Source: an uncultured Lachnospiraceae bacterium
GTDB lineage: Bacteria > Bacillota > Clostridia > Lachnospirales > Lachnospiraceae
NCBI GenBank assembly: GCA_910584725.1
Contig: CAJUBE010000002.1
Coordinates: forward strand, 124,001 to 188,000
Length of the DNA: 64,000 bases
Reading direction: 5' to 3'
Shown here one piece after another: positions 34,671-43,143 of the stretch. Position 1 is the stretch's first letter, and the number at the start of each line of letters is the position of its first letter. The position numbers and the translations under genes are program-made. The notes beneath the pieces are model-generated. The model did not search any database. It had not been told where the DNA came from and was given only the letters and a program-made list of their open reading frames with translations.

Positions 34671-36425
34671 TCATCTTTCGCGGGAAATTTTCCCCTCCGC
34701 TACCCGGTACACCATATCGCACTTCTCAATGGTCTGCAGCCTGTGCGCGATAATCACAAGCGTCTTTCTCCCGTGCAGCCTGTTGATGGAATCCATGATC
34801 GCCGCTTCCGTCTCATTGTCCAGCGCGGACGTCGCCTCATCCAGCACAAGCACCTCCGGGTCTTCATAGAGCGCTCTGGCGATACTGATCCGCTGTCTCT
34901 GACCGCCCGAAATGCGGATACCGCGCTCGCCGATCCCGGTTTCTACACCGTCCGGCAGACTCTTTACGAAGTCATCCAGCGCCGCCTCCTGCAAAGCGCG
35001 CCACACTTTCTCGTCGTCGATCTCCTCCTCCGGCACGCCGAAGGCCACATTCTTGCGGATAGAATCGTCTATCATAAAAATGGTCTGGGGAATATAGCCG
35101 ATATTTTTTAGCCACGCCGCATAATGCCCGTTTACGTCTGTGCCGTCCGCCAGAATCCGCCCGCTCTCCATCTGCAGAAGCCCCAGCAGAATATCCACGA
35201 TCGTGGTCTTGCCCGCACCCGTGACGCCCACGATACCCACGGAAGAACCGATCGGTATCTCCATAGCCGCATGATCAAAAATATAGGTTTCCGTGTTCGG
35301 ATATTTATAAGTGATATCCTCCAGACGGATCAATTTCTCCAACGGCAGTTTTTCCACGCTCTGCCTCTGTTTATAGGCTTCCGCGTCATAGGTCACGCTG
35401 CCGTCGTGAATCTCCTCCTGCAGATTATCGCTGACCCCCATAAAGAAAGGCTCAAAATAGGAAATGGAAGTCTGATAATTATTGATGCGGTTTACGCTGG
35501 GAAGCAGACGCATGGCCGCCGCCGCCAGGGCCGAAAGCTGCGGCAAAAGCTCTTTCATCTGCGTCCCCTGCCCGATCGTCATGACAAAATACCCCACCAT
35601 GCCTGCGATACATACCGTCTCAATCAAAAGTCTCGGGGTCGCGTTAAAGAGATTGTATTTCTGCACGGAACTGACGTAACCGGCGCCGCATTTTGCGTAC
35701 TCATTGATAAAATAATTTTCCTTACAGCCGATCTTGATCTCCTTAATGCCCATCACCGACTGCTCGATCCATTTGTAAAGCCCGCTGTAATAGTCCTGAT
35801 TGTCCTGCCCGGCTTTAATCATGATAGGCTTTAACACCTTTTTAATCACAAACAGCAGCGCCACCATAAGCGCCGCCACCGTCACAATCATCATCGCGTC
35901 AGAATAAAGGAAAAGCGCCACCACCAGACAGACAAAAACAATGCACTCGCTGAAAAGCTGCAGACAGCTTAAAATCAGGCCGTACATATTGTTCACGTCC
36001 GACGTAATATTGCGCTGAATAACGGACGTGTCCGCATTTAAGTAATATTCGTAGGGCCGCTGCATAAAATTAATCATCATACGCCTGGAAGTCGCGAACT
36101 GATTCGTGTAGACAAACTTAAGCTGCGCCTTCTGCTGGAAGAAAAGATAAATATTCTTTATTACCGTCATTCCCACAAACGAGAGCAATAAGAACATGGC
36201 AAACTGCGCGTTGCTCTCCATCCCCAGCATCTCGTAAACCGAAGAGAGTAAGCTGCTCTCAGAAACCGCCTCCGGGTCCATCACCACAGACACAATGGGC
36301 ACCAGCATGGAAACGCCCAGACTTTCCAGCACACCGCCGATCAGCATCATAATGATAAGCGCGATCATGGCGCGCTTCTGCTTTCCGTCCAGCAGGACAT
36401 TCATTTTCTTTAAAATCTTTACCAT
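34671..36425 (-). CDS. PglK-like ABC flippase (fused permease and ATPase)
   Basis: A 584-residue half-exporter: six helices (about 18-300), then an ATPase with Walker A VGVTGAGKTT (near 400), signature ISGGQRQRISIARALY (near 510) and Walker B VLVLDEATSALD (near 530). The region LLPSVNRINNYQTS after the last helix and the early GGVLESLGVSMLVPIVSVV match PglK of Campylobacter, which flips the undecaprenyl-linked heptasaccharide. The ATG at 36425 has AAGGA upstream; a frame start at 36467 lacks one. With PglF, PglE and a PglC-like enzyme it completes most of a Pgl-like set, though no PglB oligosaccharyltransferase is visible. Confidence 0.87.
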   Translation of the reverse strand: MVKILKKMNVLLDGKQKRAMIALIIMMLIGGVLESLGVSMLVPIVSVVMDPEAVSESSLLSSVYEMLGMESNAQFAMFLLLSFVGMTVIKNIYLFFQQKAQLKFVYTNQFATSRRMMINFMQRPYEYYLNADTSVIQRNITSDVNNMYGLILSCLQLFSECIVFVCLVVALFLYSDAMMIVTVAALMVALLFVIKKVLKPIMIKAGQDNQDYYSGLYKWIEQSVMGIKEIKIGCKENYFINEYAKCGAGYVSSVQKYNLFNATPRLLIETVCIAGMVGYFVMTIGQGTQMKELLPQLSALAAAAMRLLPSVNRINNYQTSISYFEPFFMGVSDNLQEEIHDGSVTYDAEAYKQRQSVEKLPLEKLIRLEDITYKYPNTETYIFDHAAMEIPIGSSVGIVGVTGAGKTTIVDILLGLLQMESGRILADGTDVNGHYAAWLKNIGYIPQTIFMIDDSIRKNVAFGVPEEEIDDEKVWRALQEAALDDFVKSLPDGVETGIGERGIRISGGQRQRISIARALYEDPEVLVLDEATSALDNETEAAIMDSINRLHGRKTLVIIAHRLQTIEKCDMVYRVAEGKISRER

Positions 36426-36562
36426 TGTCAGGTTCCTTCTAAAGCCGGGCGTCAATTCTGCCCTCATTCATATCCGTTCACCCGGCTTTACGCCGGACTG
36501 TTTCGCGCTTTCTCCTTCTGAGGGAAGCCCGATGCCCCCCTGTCAGGGCTAAACTGCTATCG

Positions 36563-36591
36563 AGTATACCACAAGTGCGCACGCTGCGCAA
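36563..36591 (-). promoter_or_regulatory. Promoter of the ABC flippase operon
   Basis: On the - strand, TTGCGC (36586-36591), a 17-bp spacer and TATACT (36563-36568), about 140 bp before the flippase start. The leader holds a CCGGC-TTTAC-GCCGG hairpin at 36482-36496. Just upstream (36625-36660) is a degenerate piece that resembles the left edge of repeat copy 3 (ATCATTACAATTCAC). Confidence 0.55.
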
Positions 36592-36693
36592 ATTTACCGC
36601 GCGCCTCCCGATGATCCCGCCTTCTAAATCATTACAATTCACGCCCACGCCAGATTCCGCATCCATTTACGATAATTCCGTGTGAAAGTAACT

Positions 36694-37764
36694 CTAAATC
36701 TCCTCATTCTGCCGATGCAGCTTCGGGTCTTCGTACTTGTCCATAAAATCTTCGCCCAGATAGACAATTTCTTCTGCAAAGCGAATGTTGCGCACCACCG
36801 TAAAGACGGAAATTACCCGGCGGAAAGTCAGTCCTTCTATAAAATTCAACACTTCCATCGGAAATTTCCGGTCAAGCACGATATGCTCCGAAAACTTTTC
36901 TTCATAATTTAAAAGGTCTCTCGGATGGGGCTTAATCAGAATCACCGACTCCGACTCGTCTATTTGACCATACAAGTCAATGCAGTCATGAAAAATTCGC
37001 TCCCGCACCGAAAGCTCACACAGCGGCTCCGTCAAAAGAAGAACGTTGTCCTTACCCGTGGCAAGCTTTTCTTCTATTTCCCCTATATTCGCGATAAACA
37101 GCCGCACCAGAAGTTCCTTGTCCTCCTTCGCGAGCGCATCCGCCAACTCCTGTCTTGATTTTTCAATATATTTCGGGCAGGGATAGGGCAGGACGGAAAT
37201 GTCATTGACCTCCATATCCAGACAATATTTTCCCCATCCGTTCTGAATAAAAATAAGATTAAGGGAAGCGAGAAACGCTTTCAATTTAAAGTGTCCCCTG
37301 TTGTCGTAGCGGGCGGTATCGTAAGTGCTGATACAGTCCAGCCCATCCTCCAGCGCGTGATAATGTATTTTCTTATAGCTTAAATAGTAACCGATCGGGT
37401 CGGAATCGCAGAAGACGTAAACATCTTTATATTCTTTAAAGTCCACCGGCACATAAGGCTCCTGCGCCTTCCCAAGAAGCTTCGTGTAGCGGATGCGGGT
37501 CAATAAATTTAAGAAAAGATTACCCCTGTCCACATGATACTTCATAATCTCCGGGAAACTGACATCCTCCTTCTCCTCGAACATGTACACCGCCTCGAAG
37601 AGCCCGCAGCCTAAAGCCCGCTCCTTTAAATCCCCGAAATCGTTGGACATGGTGCTCATGACAAGGGTCGCATTCCCCCGCTTCTCCCGTTCCAGATTCA
37701 GTTCCTTCAAACATGCCACATACACGTGATAGTATGTGTGGCAGACATAAATCCTATCTTTCAT
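36694..37764 (-). CDS. GT52-like sialyltransferase family protein
   Basis: A 356-residue soluble GT-B-type protein. The N-terminus RIYVCHTYYHVYVACLKEL, an acidic HALEDGLDCIST and VILIKPHPRDL (the H-P motif that binds the CMP phosphate in sialyltransferases) are the features I use. It follows the PseF/PseI genes, which make a CMP-nonulosonic acid, so it most likely attaches that sugar to the glycan. The ATG at 37764 has AGGAA six bases upstream; the one two codons earlier does not. It overlaps the ATP-grasp gene by 11 bp. A polysialyltransferase-like family (PF07388 type) is the alternative. Confidence 0.65.
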   Translation of the reverse strand: MKDRIYVCHTYYHVYVACLKELNLEREKRGNATLVMSTMSNDFGDLKERALGCGLFEAVYMFEEKEDVSFPEIMKYHVDRGNLFLNLLTRIRYTKLLGKAQEPYVPVDFKEYKDVYVFCDSDPIGYYLSYKKIHYHALEDGLDCISTYDTARYDNRGHFKLKAFLASLNLIFIQNGWGKYCLDMEVNDISVLPYPCPKYIEKSRQELADALAKEDKELLVRLFIANIGEIEEKLATGKDNVLLLTEPLCELSVRERIFHDCIDLYGQIDESESVILIKPHPRDLLNYEEKFSEHIVLDRKFPMEVLNFIEGLTFRRVISVFTVVRNIRFAEEIVYLGEDFMDKYEDPKLHRQNEEI

Positions 37765-39166
37765 TGGCATTTCCTGTCTTCAACATCATTTCCGTTTCCA
37801 CCCGAATCTGTGCCATCACCCGTTTCCCCAGCTCCATGGCCTGTTCCGGTGTCTCTCCCGTGGTGATCACATGCCCCAGTCTGTCATTGCTTGAACGCGT
37901 CCCCTGCACACAGTCGCCGGGCTTTTTGTAGAGGCTGATCTCCTCCACACCCTCCAGTCCGTAAAGGTCATCCGGCACGGCGATCCGGGTAATCACGCTT
38001 GGCTCGTTGCTCACGGAAATGAAATGGATCGCCGCGCCGCGCTTCCACTTCGGGGTAAGGTCAGGCACTTCCCCTGTCGCCAAAAGCACCGATGCCCCTA
38101 CCATATCAATGCCCGTCGAGAGCGGTACAAGTCTGGAAGTAATGAAATCGCCGCCCAGCCTCGCCGCCAATTCCACGATCTTCGGCCCATCCTCCGTCAC
38201 CTTGATCTCCACATGGGCGGGCGCGTTTTCAATGCCGATCGCCCTGACCGCCTGCGCCGCCACTTTCCGAATCTGCTCCTGCGTTTTCTCATCAAGCCTG
38301 CTCGGCTCACAGTGTGCCAACTCCACAAAATAGGGCGGCGGCGTGATAAACTTGTCCGTGATCGTGAGAATATGCGGCTCGCCCCCTATCACCATGATCT
38401 CCACGCTGACCTCCGGGCCGTGCATGTATTCCTCCACCATCACCGTGCCATTTCGGGCGTTTTCCCTGCTGTAGTGGTATATCTCTTCTTTTATCACGCC
38501 AAGCTTTTCCGCATATGACAGAACTCTCTTTACCTGATTTTGGGGGAGCTGCTTATGACCCGTCGCTTCTATCAGCATCCCCTTATCATCCTGCAGTTCA
38601 CTTTTCACCCCGGAAGACATTTTTTCACAGCCTGCCCCATCTTCGTTCATTCCAAAAAGTAGGAAATCGGAACGTCCCGCCTCCAGAAGCACCACTCCCC
38701 GGCTCCCGGCATTGTCCGCAGGCTTCACGATACAATCCCCTTCCAGCTTGTCCACCGCCTCCGAAAACGCCTCATAATCCGTGACCGCATAGTATTCCGG
38801 TATCGGCACGCCGCATCGTTTCAAACGGTCTCTCATTTTGCTTTTTATGGTGGCACAGAGCGCGTTCTCGTAGGACAGATCCGGCCGCTTCCCCAGCTTT
38901 TCGTTGACGTAAGCCGCCGTCCGCACAGGGCCGTCGCTGGTGGAAGTGATCACCACGTCGGGCTGATAAATCAGCGCCTGCCGGTAGACCTCTTCCTGAT
39001 CTAAGGTGCTCACCACCAGCTTTACATCCGCCAGCGCAAATCCCACCGCATTCTCGTCATAATCCACCAGAATAATCTGATACCCAAGCTCTTTCGCCTT
39101 TTTTATGGCGGGAACCTGCAACGCGCTCGCGCCTAAAATCATCATTTTTTTTTGTTTTTCTTCCAC
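37754..39166 (-). CDS. ATP-grasp protein in the pseudaminic-acid block
   Basis: A 470-residue ATP-grasp enzyme: MMILGASALQVPAIKKAKELG is the pre-ATP-grasp Rossmann, CIVKPADNAGSRGVVLLE binds ATP, and HVEIKVTEDGPKIVELAARLGGDF closes the metal site. It resembles purK/carbamoyl-phosphate-synthase-type ligases. I choose GTG at 39166, with GGAG nine bases upstream; the ATGs at 39145/39142 are preceded by nine A's and no good site, and any longer frame would run into a hairpin repeat. It lies between PseI and the GT52-like gene, so it probably modifies the nonulosonic acid or its precursor; the reaction is unknown. Confidence 0.8.
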   Translation of the reverse strand: MEEKQKKMMILGASALQVPAIKKAKELGYQIILVDYDENAVGFALADVKLVVSTLDQEEVYRQALIYQPDVVITSTSDGPVRTAAYVNEKLGKRPDLSYENALCATIKSKMRDRLKRCGVPIPEYYAVTDYEAFSEAVDKLEGDCIVKPADNAGSRGVVLLEAGRSDFLLFGMNEDGAGCEKMSSGVKSELQDDKGMLIEATGHKQLPQNQVKRVLSYAEKLGVIKEEIYHYSRENARNGTVMVEEYMHGPEVSVEIMVIGGEPHILTITDKFITPPPYFVELAHCEPSRLDEKTQEQIRKVAAQAVRAIGIENAPAHVEIKVTEDGPKIVELAARLGGDFITSRLVPLSTGIDMVGASVLLATGEVPDLTPKWKRGAAIHFISVSNEPSVITRIAVPDDLYGLEGVEEISLYKKPGDCVQGTRSSNDRLGHVITTGETPEQAMELGKRVMAQIRVETEMMLKTGNANER

Positions 39167-39200
39167 TTCGCTTTTCTCCGTCAAAGCATATTTCCCATGC

Positions 39201-39312
39201 GGAGAATGCCGCATTTCAGGCATTCTCCCGCGTGAAACGGAGTTGCAACGCAACTCCTAGAACTTCTTCGCGAAACAGCCTTTGCTGTGAGCGATTAGAA
39301 GTTCTTCTCACG
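39201..39312. repeat. Three-hairpin intergenic repeat, copy 5
   Basis: Hairpin A GGAGAATGCC/GGCATTCTCC (39201-39228); hairpin B from CGTGA (39231) to TCACG (39312), with an extra stem GGAGTTGC/GCAACTCC (39239-39257) and AGAACTTCT/AGAAGTTCT arms. On the gene strand it starts at the base after the TAG of pseI and fills the gap to the ATP-grasp gene. Hairpin C is missing. Confidence 0.85.
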
Positions 39313-40368
39313 CTACTCCACAAACTTCCAGTCCATCGGCGTCCCTCTGGAAATATCGCAGCGCGCCTTTTTGCCCAACAGTTCCTCATAATACATCGGC
39401 GCCATGCCAAAAGCCGGACGGATAGAACGCAGATTTTTTTCCGTGAAAGCCTCTCCCTTTTTGATATCTTCCGTAATAAAGAGGGACCGCCCCTCCTCCC
39501 GGCTTCTCTCCTGCTTTTCGGTCAGTTTGTAAGTCACCCTGCCGAGCGCTTTCTCAACAATGCGGATTTCGTCCACCATCTGCTTAAACTCCGCTGGCTC
39601 CATGGAAAAGGCTCCGTCCGGCCCGCCGTCCGCCCTTGAAAGTGTGAAATGCTTCTCCACCATCCGCGCGCCGAGCGCAACTGAGGCAACGGCCACAGCA
39701 GAACCCATACTGTGGTCGGAAAGCCCCGTCAGACAATCAAACGTCTCCGCCATATGAGGAATCACCCTGACATTCATATCCTCGTAGGGCGTTGGATAAG
39801 TAGCCGTGCATTTCAGAAGTATAATCTGCTCATTCCCTTCCTCCCTGCACGTTTTCACCGCCCTCTCAATATCCTCCAGATAGGCAAGTCCCGTAGCCAT
39901 GATAACAGGCTTTCCCAGTCTTGCAACCTTACGAATCAGGGGAATATCCCAAATTTCAGGCGAAGCGATCTTGTAGGCCGGCATGTTCATCTCCTCCATA
40001 AAATCCACCGCCGTGAAATCAAAAGGAGCGGAAAAGCAGTCCATTCCCAAATCGTTGGCCAGCTTCATCAGCTTCGGCTGCCATTCCCAGGGCGTATACG
40101 CTTCCTGGAATAATTCATAGCAGGTCATGCCGTCCCAGATCGTTCCCTGCTTGATCCGAAAGTATTCGTTATCGCAGTCCATCGTTATGGTGTCCGCCGT
40201 GTAAGTCTGCAGCTTCACCGCATCCGCGCCCGCTTCCTTTGCCGCCCGTATAATGGCCTCTGCCCTGTCGTAGTCCTGCAGATGGTTTGCCGACATTTCC
40301 GCCACGATGTAAGTCGGCTCGCCTTCCCCGATCAGACGACTGCCTATTTTTATTTTATCCTGTTTCAT
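39313..40368 (-). CDS. pseI: Pseudaminic acid synthase (PseI, NeuB family)
   Basis: A 351-residue nonulosonic acid synthase that condenses a 6-carbon amino sugar with phosphoenolpyruvate. A TIM barrel (about 15-280) with YIVAEMSANH, DAVKLQTYTADT, ASPEIWDIPLIRKV, LKCTATYPTPYEDMN, GLSDHSMG and VEKHFTLSRADGGPDGAFS is followed by a SAF antifreeze-like domain (RSLFITEDIKKGE...RPAFG). The T-Y-P-T-P and E-H/K-H-F-x-L-x details favour PseI over NeuB or LegI. The start at 40368 uses a GGAGG that belongs to repeat copy 6; the ATG four codons earlier would lie inside that repeat. Confidence 0.88.
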   Translation of the reverse strand: MKQDKIKIGSRLIGEGEPTYIVAEMSANHLQDYDRAEAIIRAAKEAGADAVKLQTYTADTITMDCDNEYFRIKQGTIWDGMTCYELFQEAYTPWEWQPKLMKLANDLGMDCFSAPFDFTAVDFMEEMNMPAYKIASPEIWDIPLIRKVARLGKPVIMATGLAYLEDIERAVKTCREEGNEQIILLKCTATYPTPYEDMNVRVIPHMAETFDCLTGLSDHSMGSAVAVASVALGARMVEKHFTLSRADGGPDGAFSMEPAEFKQMVDEIRIVEKALGRVTYKLTEKQERSREEGRSLFITEDIKKGEAFTEKNLRSIRPAFGMAPMYYEELLGKKARCDISRGTPMDWKFVE

Positions 40369-40369
40369 A

Positions 40370-40506
40370 CTAACCTCCATGATTCCGCTCTGCGGAATCT
40401 CAAATCAATGCGGAGAATGCCGTATTTCAGGCATTCTCCTGCGTGAGACTTAGAGCTTCTTAGCGAGGCAGCCTCTGCTGCCGAGCTTTAGAAGTTCTTC
40501 TCACGC
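40370..40506. repeat. Three-hairpin intergenic repeat, copy 6, carrying the pseI ribosome site
   Basis: Order on the + strand: CTAACCTCC edge, hairpin C GATTCCGC/GCGGAATC (40381-40399), hairpin A (40412-40439), hairpin B (40441-40506) with GCGTGAGA/TCTCACGC and inner GGCAGC/GCTGCC. The edge is GGAGGTTAG on the gene strand, shared with copies 3/4, and serves as the Shine-Dalgarno site of pseI. The remaining 175 bp up to the pseF stop (40507-40681) show no ORF, clear promoter or terminator. Confidence 0.87.
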
Positions 40507-40681
40507 TATGTTCCTCTTCTTTTCCAAACACAACCCACACTCATTGCACAGCGTAGTCTGCCTTTAATCCTTGCCCATATTTTATCTATCTGCCTCTTCG
40601 CCTGACACCGGCGTACTGCCTGTCCGAACGTCCGCCGTAGCAATTCCCATCCGCAGCTATAGCATTTAGTCAGCCGTCTGC

Positions 40682-41389
40682 CTACTCAAAATTTTCCCGC
40701 ATCATCCGGAATTTCATCTCCGCCAGCGCCAAATCGGACGGATTGTCAATATCCTGCACCTCCGTCTCCGGCACGATAATAGGAAGATACCCGTCCGGCA
40801 GATCGCCCCCGCAGGCCAGATACCGCTTCACATGATAACAGTAAAACTGCCCGCTGTCATGGTACACCGGTTCCAGATCCTGCGACCGTTTCATGGCGTT
40901 TTCCGGATAGCAGTACACAAGTTTTCCGTCCCGGATCGCCATGCCCCGCTGGGGCGGAAACGAGTAACGCACCACCGGCATCACCCCCGAAGCGTCCCGC
41001 TCCACCAGAAGTTCCATTGCCTCTCTCAGCTTCCCCGCCGTCACAAAGGGAGCCGTCGGATAAATACATGCCATATAGTCGAACATCTCGCCCCGCTCCT
41101 CGTAAGTCCGAAGCACTTCCATCAGCACATCGTCCGTGGTGGCAAAGTCCCCCGACGTCTCCTCGCTTCTCATAAAGGGAACCGCCGCTCCCGCATCCCG
41201 CGCAATCCGTGCGATCTCCTCATCGTCGGTGGAGACCATGACCTCACGAAATATGTCCGATTGCAGCGCCGCTTCAATGCCGTATACCAGCATTGGCTTC
41301 CCCATAAACTCCCTGATATTTTTCCCCGGAATGCGCTTGCTGCCGCCCCGGGCTGTGATGATCGCCACCGCGTTTAATTCCGCTCCCAT
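40682..41389 (-). CDS. pseF: Pseudaminic acid cytidylyltransferase (PseF)
   Basis: A 235-residue CMP-nonulosonate synthetase of the NeuA/KdsB fold. IITARGGSKRIPGKNIREFMGKP carries the CTP site; ISTDDEE-type VSTDDEEIARIA, FMRSEETSGDFATTDDVL, CIYPTAPFVTAGKL, SFPPQRGM and RSQDLEPVYHDSGQFYCY match PseF more closely than NeuA (the F-A-T-T-x-D-V-L and D-S/A-G-Q-F elements). It activates the sugar made by PseI for the transferase at 36694. PseB, PseC, PseG and PseH are not recognisable in the window. Confidence 0.88.
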   Translation of the reverse strand: MGAELNAVAIITARGGSKRIPGKNIREFMGKPMLVYGIEAALQSDIFREVMVSTDDEEIARIARDAGAAVPFMRSEETSGDFATTDDVLMEVLRTYEERGEMFDYMACIYPTAPFVTAGKLREAMELLVERDASGVMPVVRYSFPPQRGMAIRDGKLVYCYPENAMKRSQDLEPVYHDSGQFYCYHVKRYLACGGDLPDGYLPIIVPETEVQDIDNPSDLALAEMKFRMMRENFE

Positions 41390-41459
41390 TTCGCACTCTC
41401 TTTCCTTGTATACAATATCGGCATCTTAATTCGCAGCGAAAATGTCGTTTTCGCGCTGC

Positions 41460-43130
41460 TCACACGACGCCCTCCACGATTGTCTTGTCGCCCGCTTCTA
41501 TTCTCTTTACTCCAATTTCCTTGTTCTTATTGAAATTGAAGCTCAGCATATAACCCTTGTCTTTATGATAATAGTCAAGATAGTCGGTAAGCTGCTTTTC
41601 TCCCCTCTCATTATACTCGTTCCCATGCCAGATTTTTAACTCTAAAATAAACTGCTCGCCCTTATAATCCACAATGACATCCGTCCGCCTCTCATCCCGC
41701 GTCTCGGCCTCGATGTAATAATTCCCTGTGCCGTTTATGATCGGTTTTAAATAGATGAGGAAAATCTTCCGCCCCTGTTTTTCGATGAATCTCTCATCCT
41801 TATCGCCGCAGATTTCTGTAAAATATTCCACAAACTTTTTGAGAACAAGCTCCATGTCGAGCATTCCGTCTCTGATAAAACCAATCCTGTCGCTGCCGCC
41901 CCGGGCGTAGACATCGCCTCTCGATTCCTCCGCCATAAACAGATTGAGCAGACACATTTCAAACATCCTGTTGGCTATTGTCACATGACCGTTTTCCTCT
42001 TTCAGATACCCAAACATAAGCCCAAGATTTATGGCCTTTTGCTCAGGGCTAAACGTTATTTTTCTCCCGCGGTATATGATGTCTTCTATCATGTCTCGAA
42101 GGTCTTTATAAATATCAAGCTGCTTAACAAGACTTTCAAACAACGGTGAGCTTTCTTTCAGTATTATTTCTACCGCCTTCGCCACGCCGTCCTTTGACCA
42201 CGCGGACGCCGCATCTCCAAATGCGTCATCCTCGGGAAGCTCCTCATCAATGCATTTGCATATGGAAGAAACAAGCACCGGATATCCCGAAGTATACTGA
42301 TAAATTTCATCCGCCATCGCAGGGATATCCATACCCGTATGCTTATCATCCTCATATTCCGCCAGCATGGACGATATCTGTTTCACCGAAAAGCTCATGT
42401 CAATATTAAATTTGGCCGCCAAATCAAATTGCACATGTGCAATTTGATTCCGCGAGCAGTCGTTAAATGAGGGCTTGTCCTCATTTCCCTCGTTGTCTTC
42501 GCGAGCATTCCATGGACTGTTATACTGATGCTCCGAATCCGGGCGAAACTTCAGCTTCAAATTTTTGATATCGTATACGCCCGCAAGAATCACCGAATGA
42601 AAAATCGGCGTATCTTCCCGATTTAAATAATACCCCCTAAGCTTTGCCAGAAAATCAATAAACACCTGATTGTTTGACGCGCTGTCCACCTCATCGATCA
42701 TCAGGACAATCGGTTTTTTACTGCTTCCGCACACTCTGCTGAGAACCGCGAACATTTCCTTTAAACCATATTCTTTCTCCTCGGCAAGCTCTTTTAACGG
42801 CTTTAACAGTTCATCCTCGTCACTAATGCCCCTAATTTCACACTCCCTGATGAACACATCCAGAAAAGCAGACGAAAACCTTGCCTCATTCGCAAAATCC
42901 TCGGTTCCAAGCATCTGAAAATCAAGGGAGATAACGATGTACTCCTCCGATAAATATTTCTCCAACGCTTTCAGTGTTGTCGTCTTGCCGTACTGACGCC
43001 CCCTGTTGATGACAAAGTAGCTGCCATAATCAACAAAATTTTGCTTAATCTTTTTCAGCCTGTCATCAAGCCTTACCATGTAATGTCTCTGTGGACTGCA
43101 GGAACCTGTCACGTTGAATCTGCGTTTCAT
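41460..43130 (-). CDS. AAA-ATPase-like / PD-(D/E)XK fusion protein with in-frame insert
   Basis: A 556-residue protein of a family widespread in Lachnospiraceae: a Walker A-like GRQYGKTT (44-51), Walker B IVLMIDEVDSAS (near 140-150), and a C-terminal PD-(D/E)XK domain with RTDVIVDYKGEQFILELKIW. Role unknown; possibly selfish or defensive. Residues ~208-237, between NSPWN and AAKFNIDMSFS (normally close together in this family), are encoded by a palindromic element of about 86 bp that keeps the frame. It lies at the left edge of the accessory island, 70 bp from pseF. Confidence 0.83.
   Translation of the reverse strand: MKRRFNVTGSCSPQRHYMVRLDDRLKKIKQNFVDYGSYFVINRGRQYGKTTTLKALEKYLSEEYIVISLDFQMLGTEDFANEARFSSAFLDVFIRECEIRGISDEDELLKPLKELAEEKEYGLKEMFAVLSRVCGSSKKPIVLMIDEVDSASNNQVFIDFLAKLRGYYLNREDTPIFHSVILAGVYDIKNLKLKFRPDSEHQYNSPWNAREDNEGNEDKPSFNDCSRNQIAHVQFDLAAKFNIDMSFSVKQISSMLAEYEDDKHTGMDIPAMADEIYQYTSGYPVLVSSICKCIDEELPEDDAFGDAASAWSKDGVAKAVEIILKESSPLFESLVKQLDIYKDLRDMIEDIIYRGRKITFSPEQKAINLGLMFGYLKEENGHVTIANRMFEMCLLNLFMAEESRGDVYARGGSDRIGFIRDGMLDMELVLKKFVEYFTEICGDKDERFIEKQGRKIFLIYLKPIINGTGNYYIEAETRDERRTDVIVDYKGEQFILELKIWHGNEYNERGEKQLTDYLDYYHKDKGYMLSFNFNKNKEIGVKRIEAGDKTIVEGVV
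42422..42507. repeat. In-frame palindromic element inside the AAA-ATPase gene
   Basis: A perfect 28-bp palindrome (42422-42449; half-site AATCAAATTGCACA) is followed by an 8-bp hairpin AAATGAGG/CCTCATTT (42465-42486), with direct repeats CGCGAGCA at 42451-42458 and 42500-42507. It encodes about 29 hydrophilic residues in the ATPase without breaking the frame, in the manner of Rickettsia palindromic elements. Whether other copies exist in the genome cannot be seen here. Confidence 0.7.
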
Positions 43131-43143
43131 ACCGTTACCTCCG

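Noticed and set aside
34671..36425. ABC protein plus pglF/pglE as a full N-glycosylation system
   Set aside because: No PglB-type oligosaccharyltransferase (WWDYG motif) is present in the window, so protein N-glycosylation cannot be claimed.
39143..39158. Run of nine A at the start of the ATP-grasp gene as a slippage site
   Set aside because: With GTG as start the frame passes through the run without need of slippage; length variation cannot be judged from one sequence.
41433..41459. Hairpin after the AAA-ATPase gene as a terminator
   Set aside because: Arms GCAGCGAAAA/TTTTCGCGCTGC pair with a two-base bulge but no U-run follows on the gene strand.
28815..43130. The DUF234 ATPase and the AAA-ATPase/PD-(D/E)XK protein as parts of the CHAT operon system
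   Set aside because: Both families are very common and scattered in Clostridia, have separate promoters here, and one lies more than 14 kb away; association is not supported.
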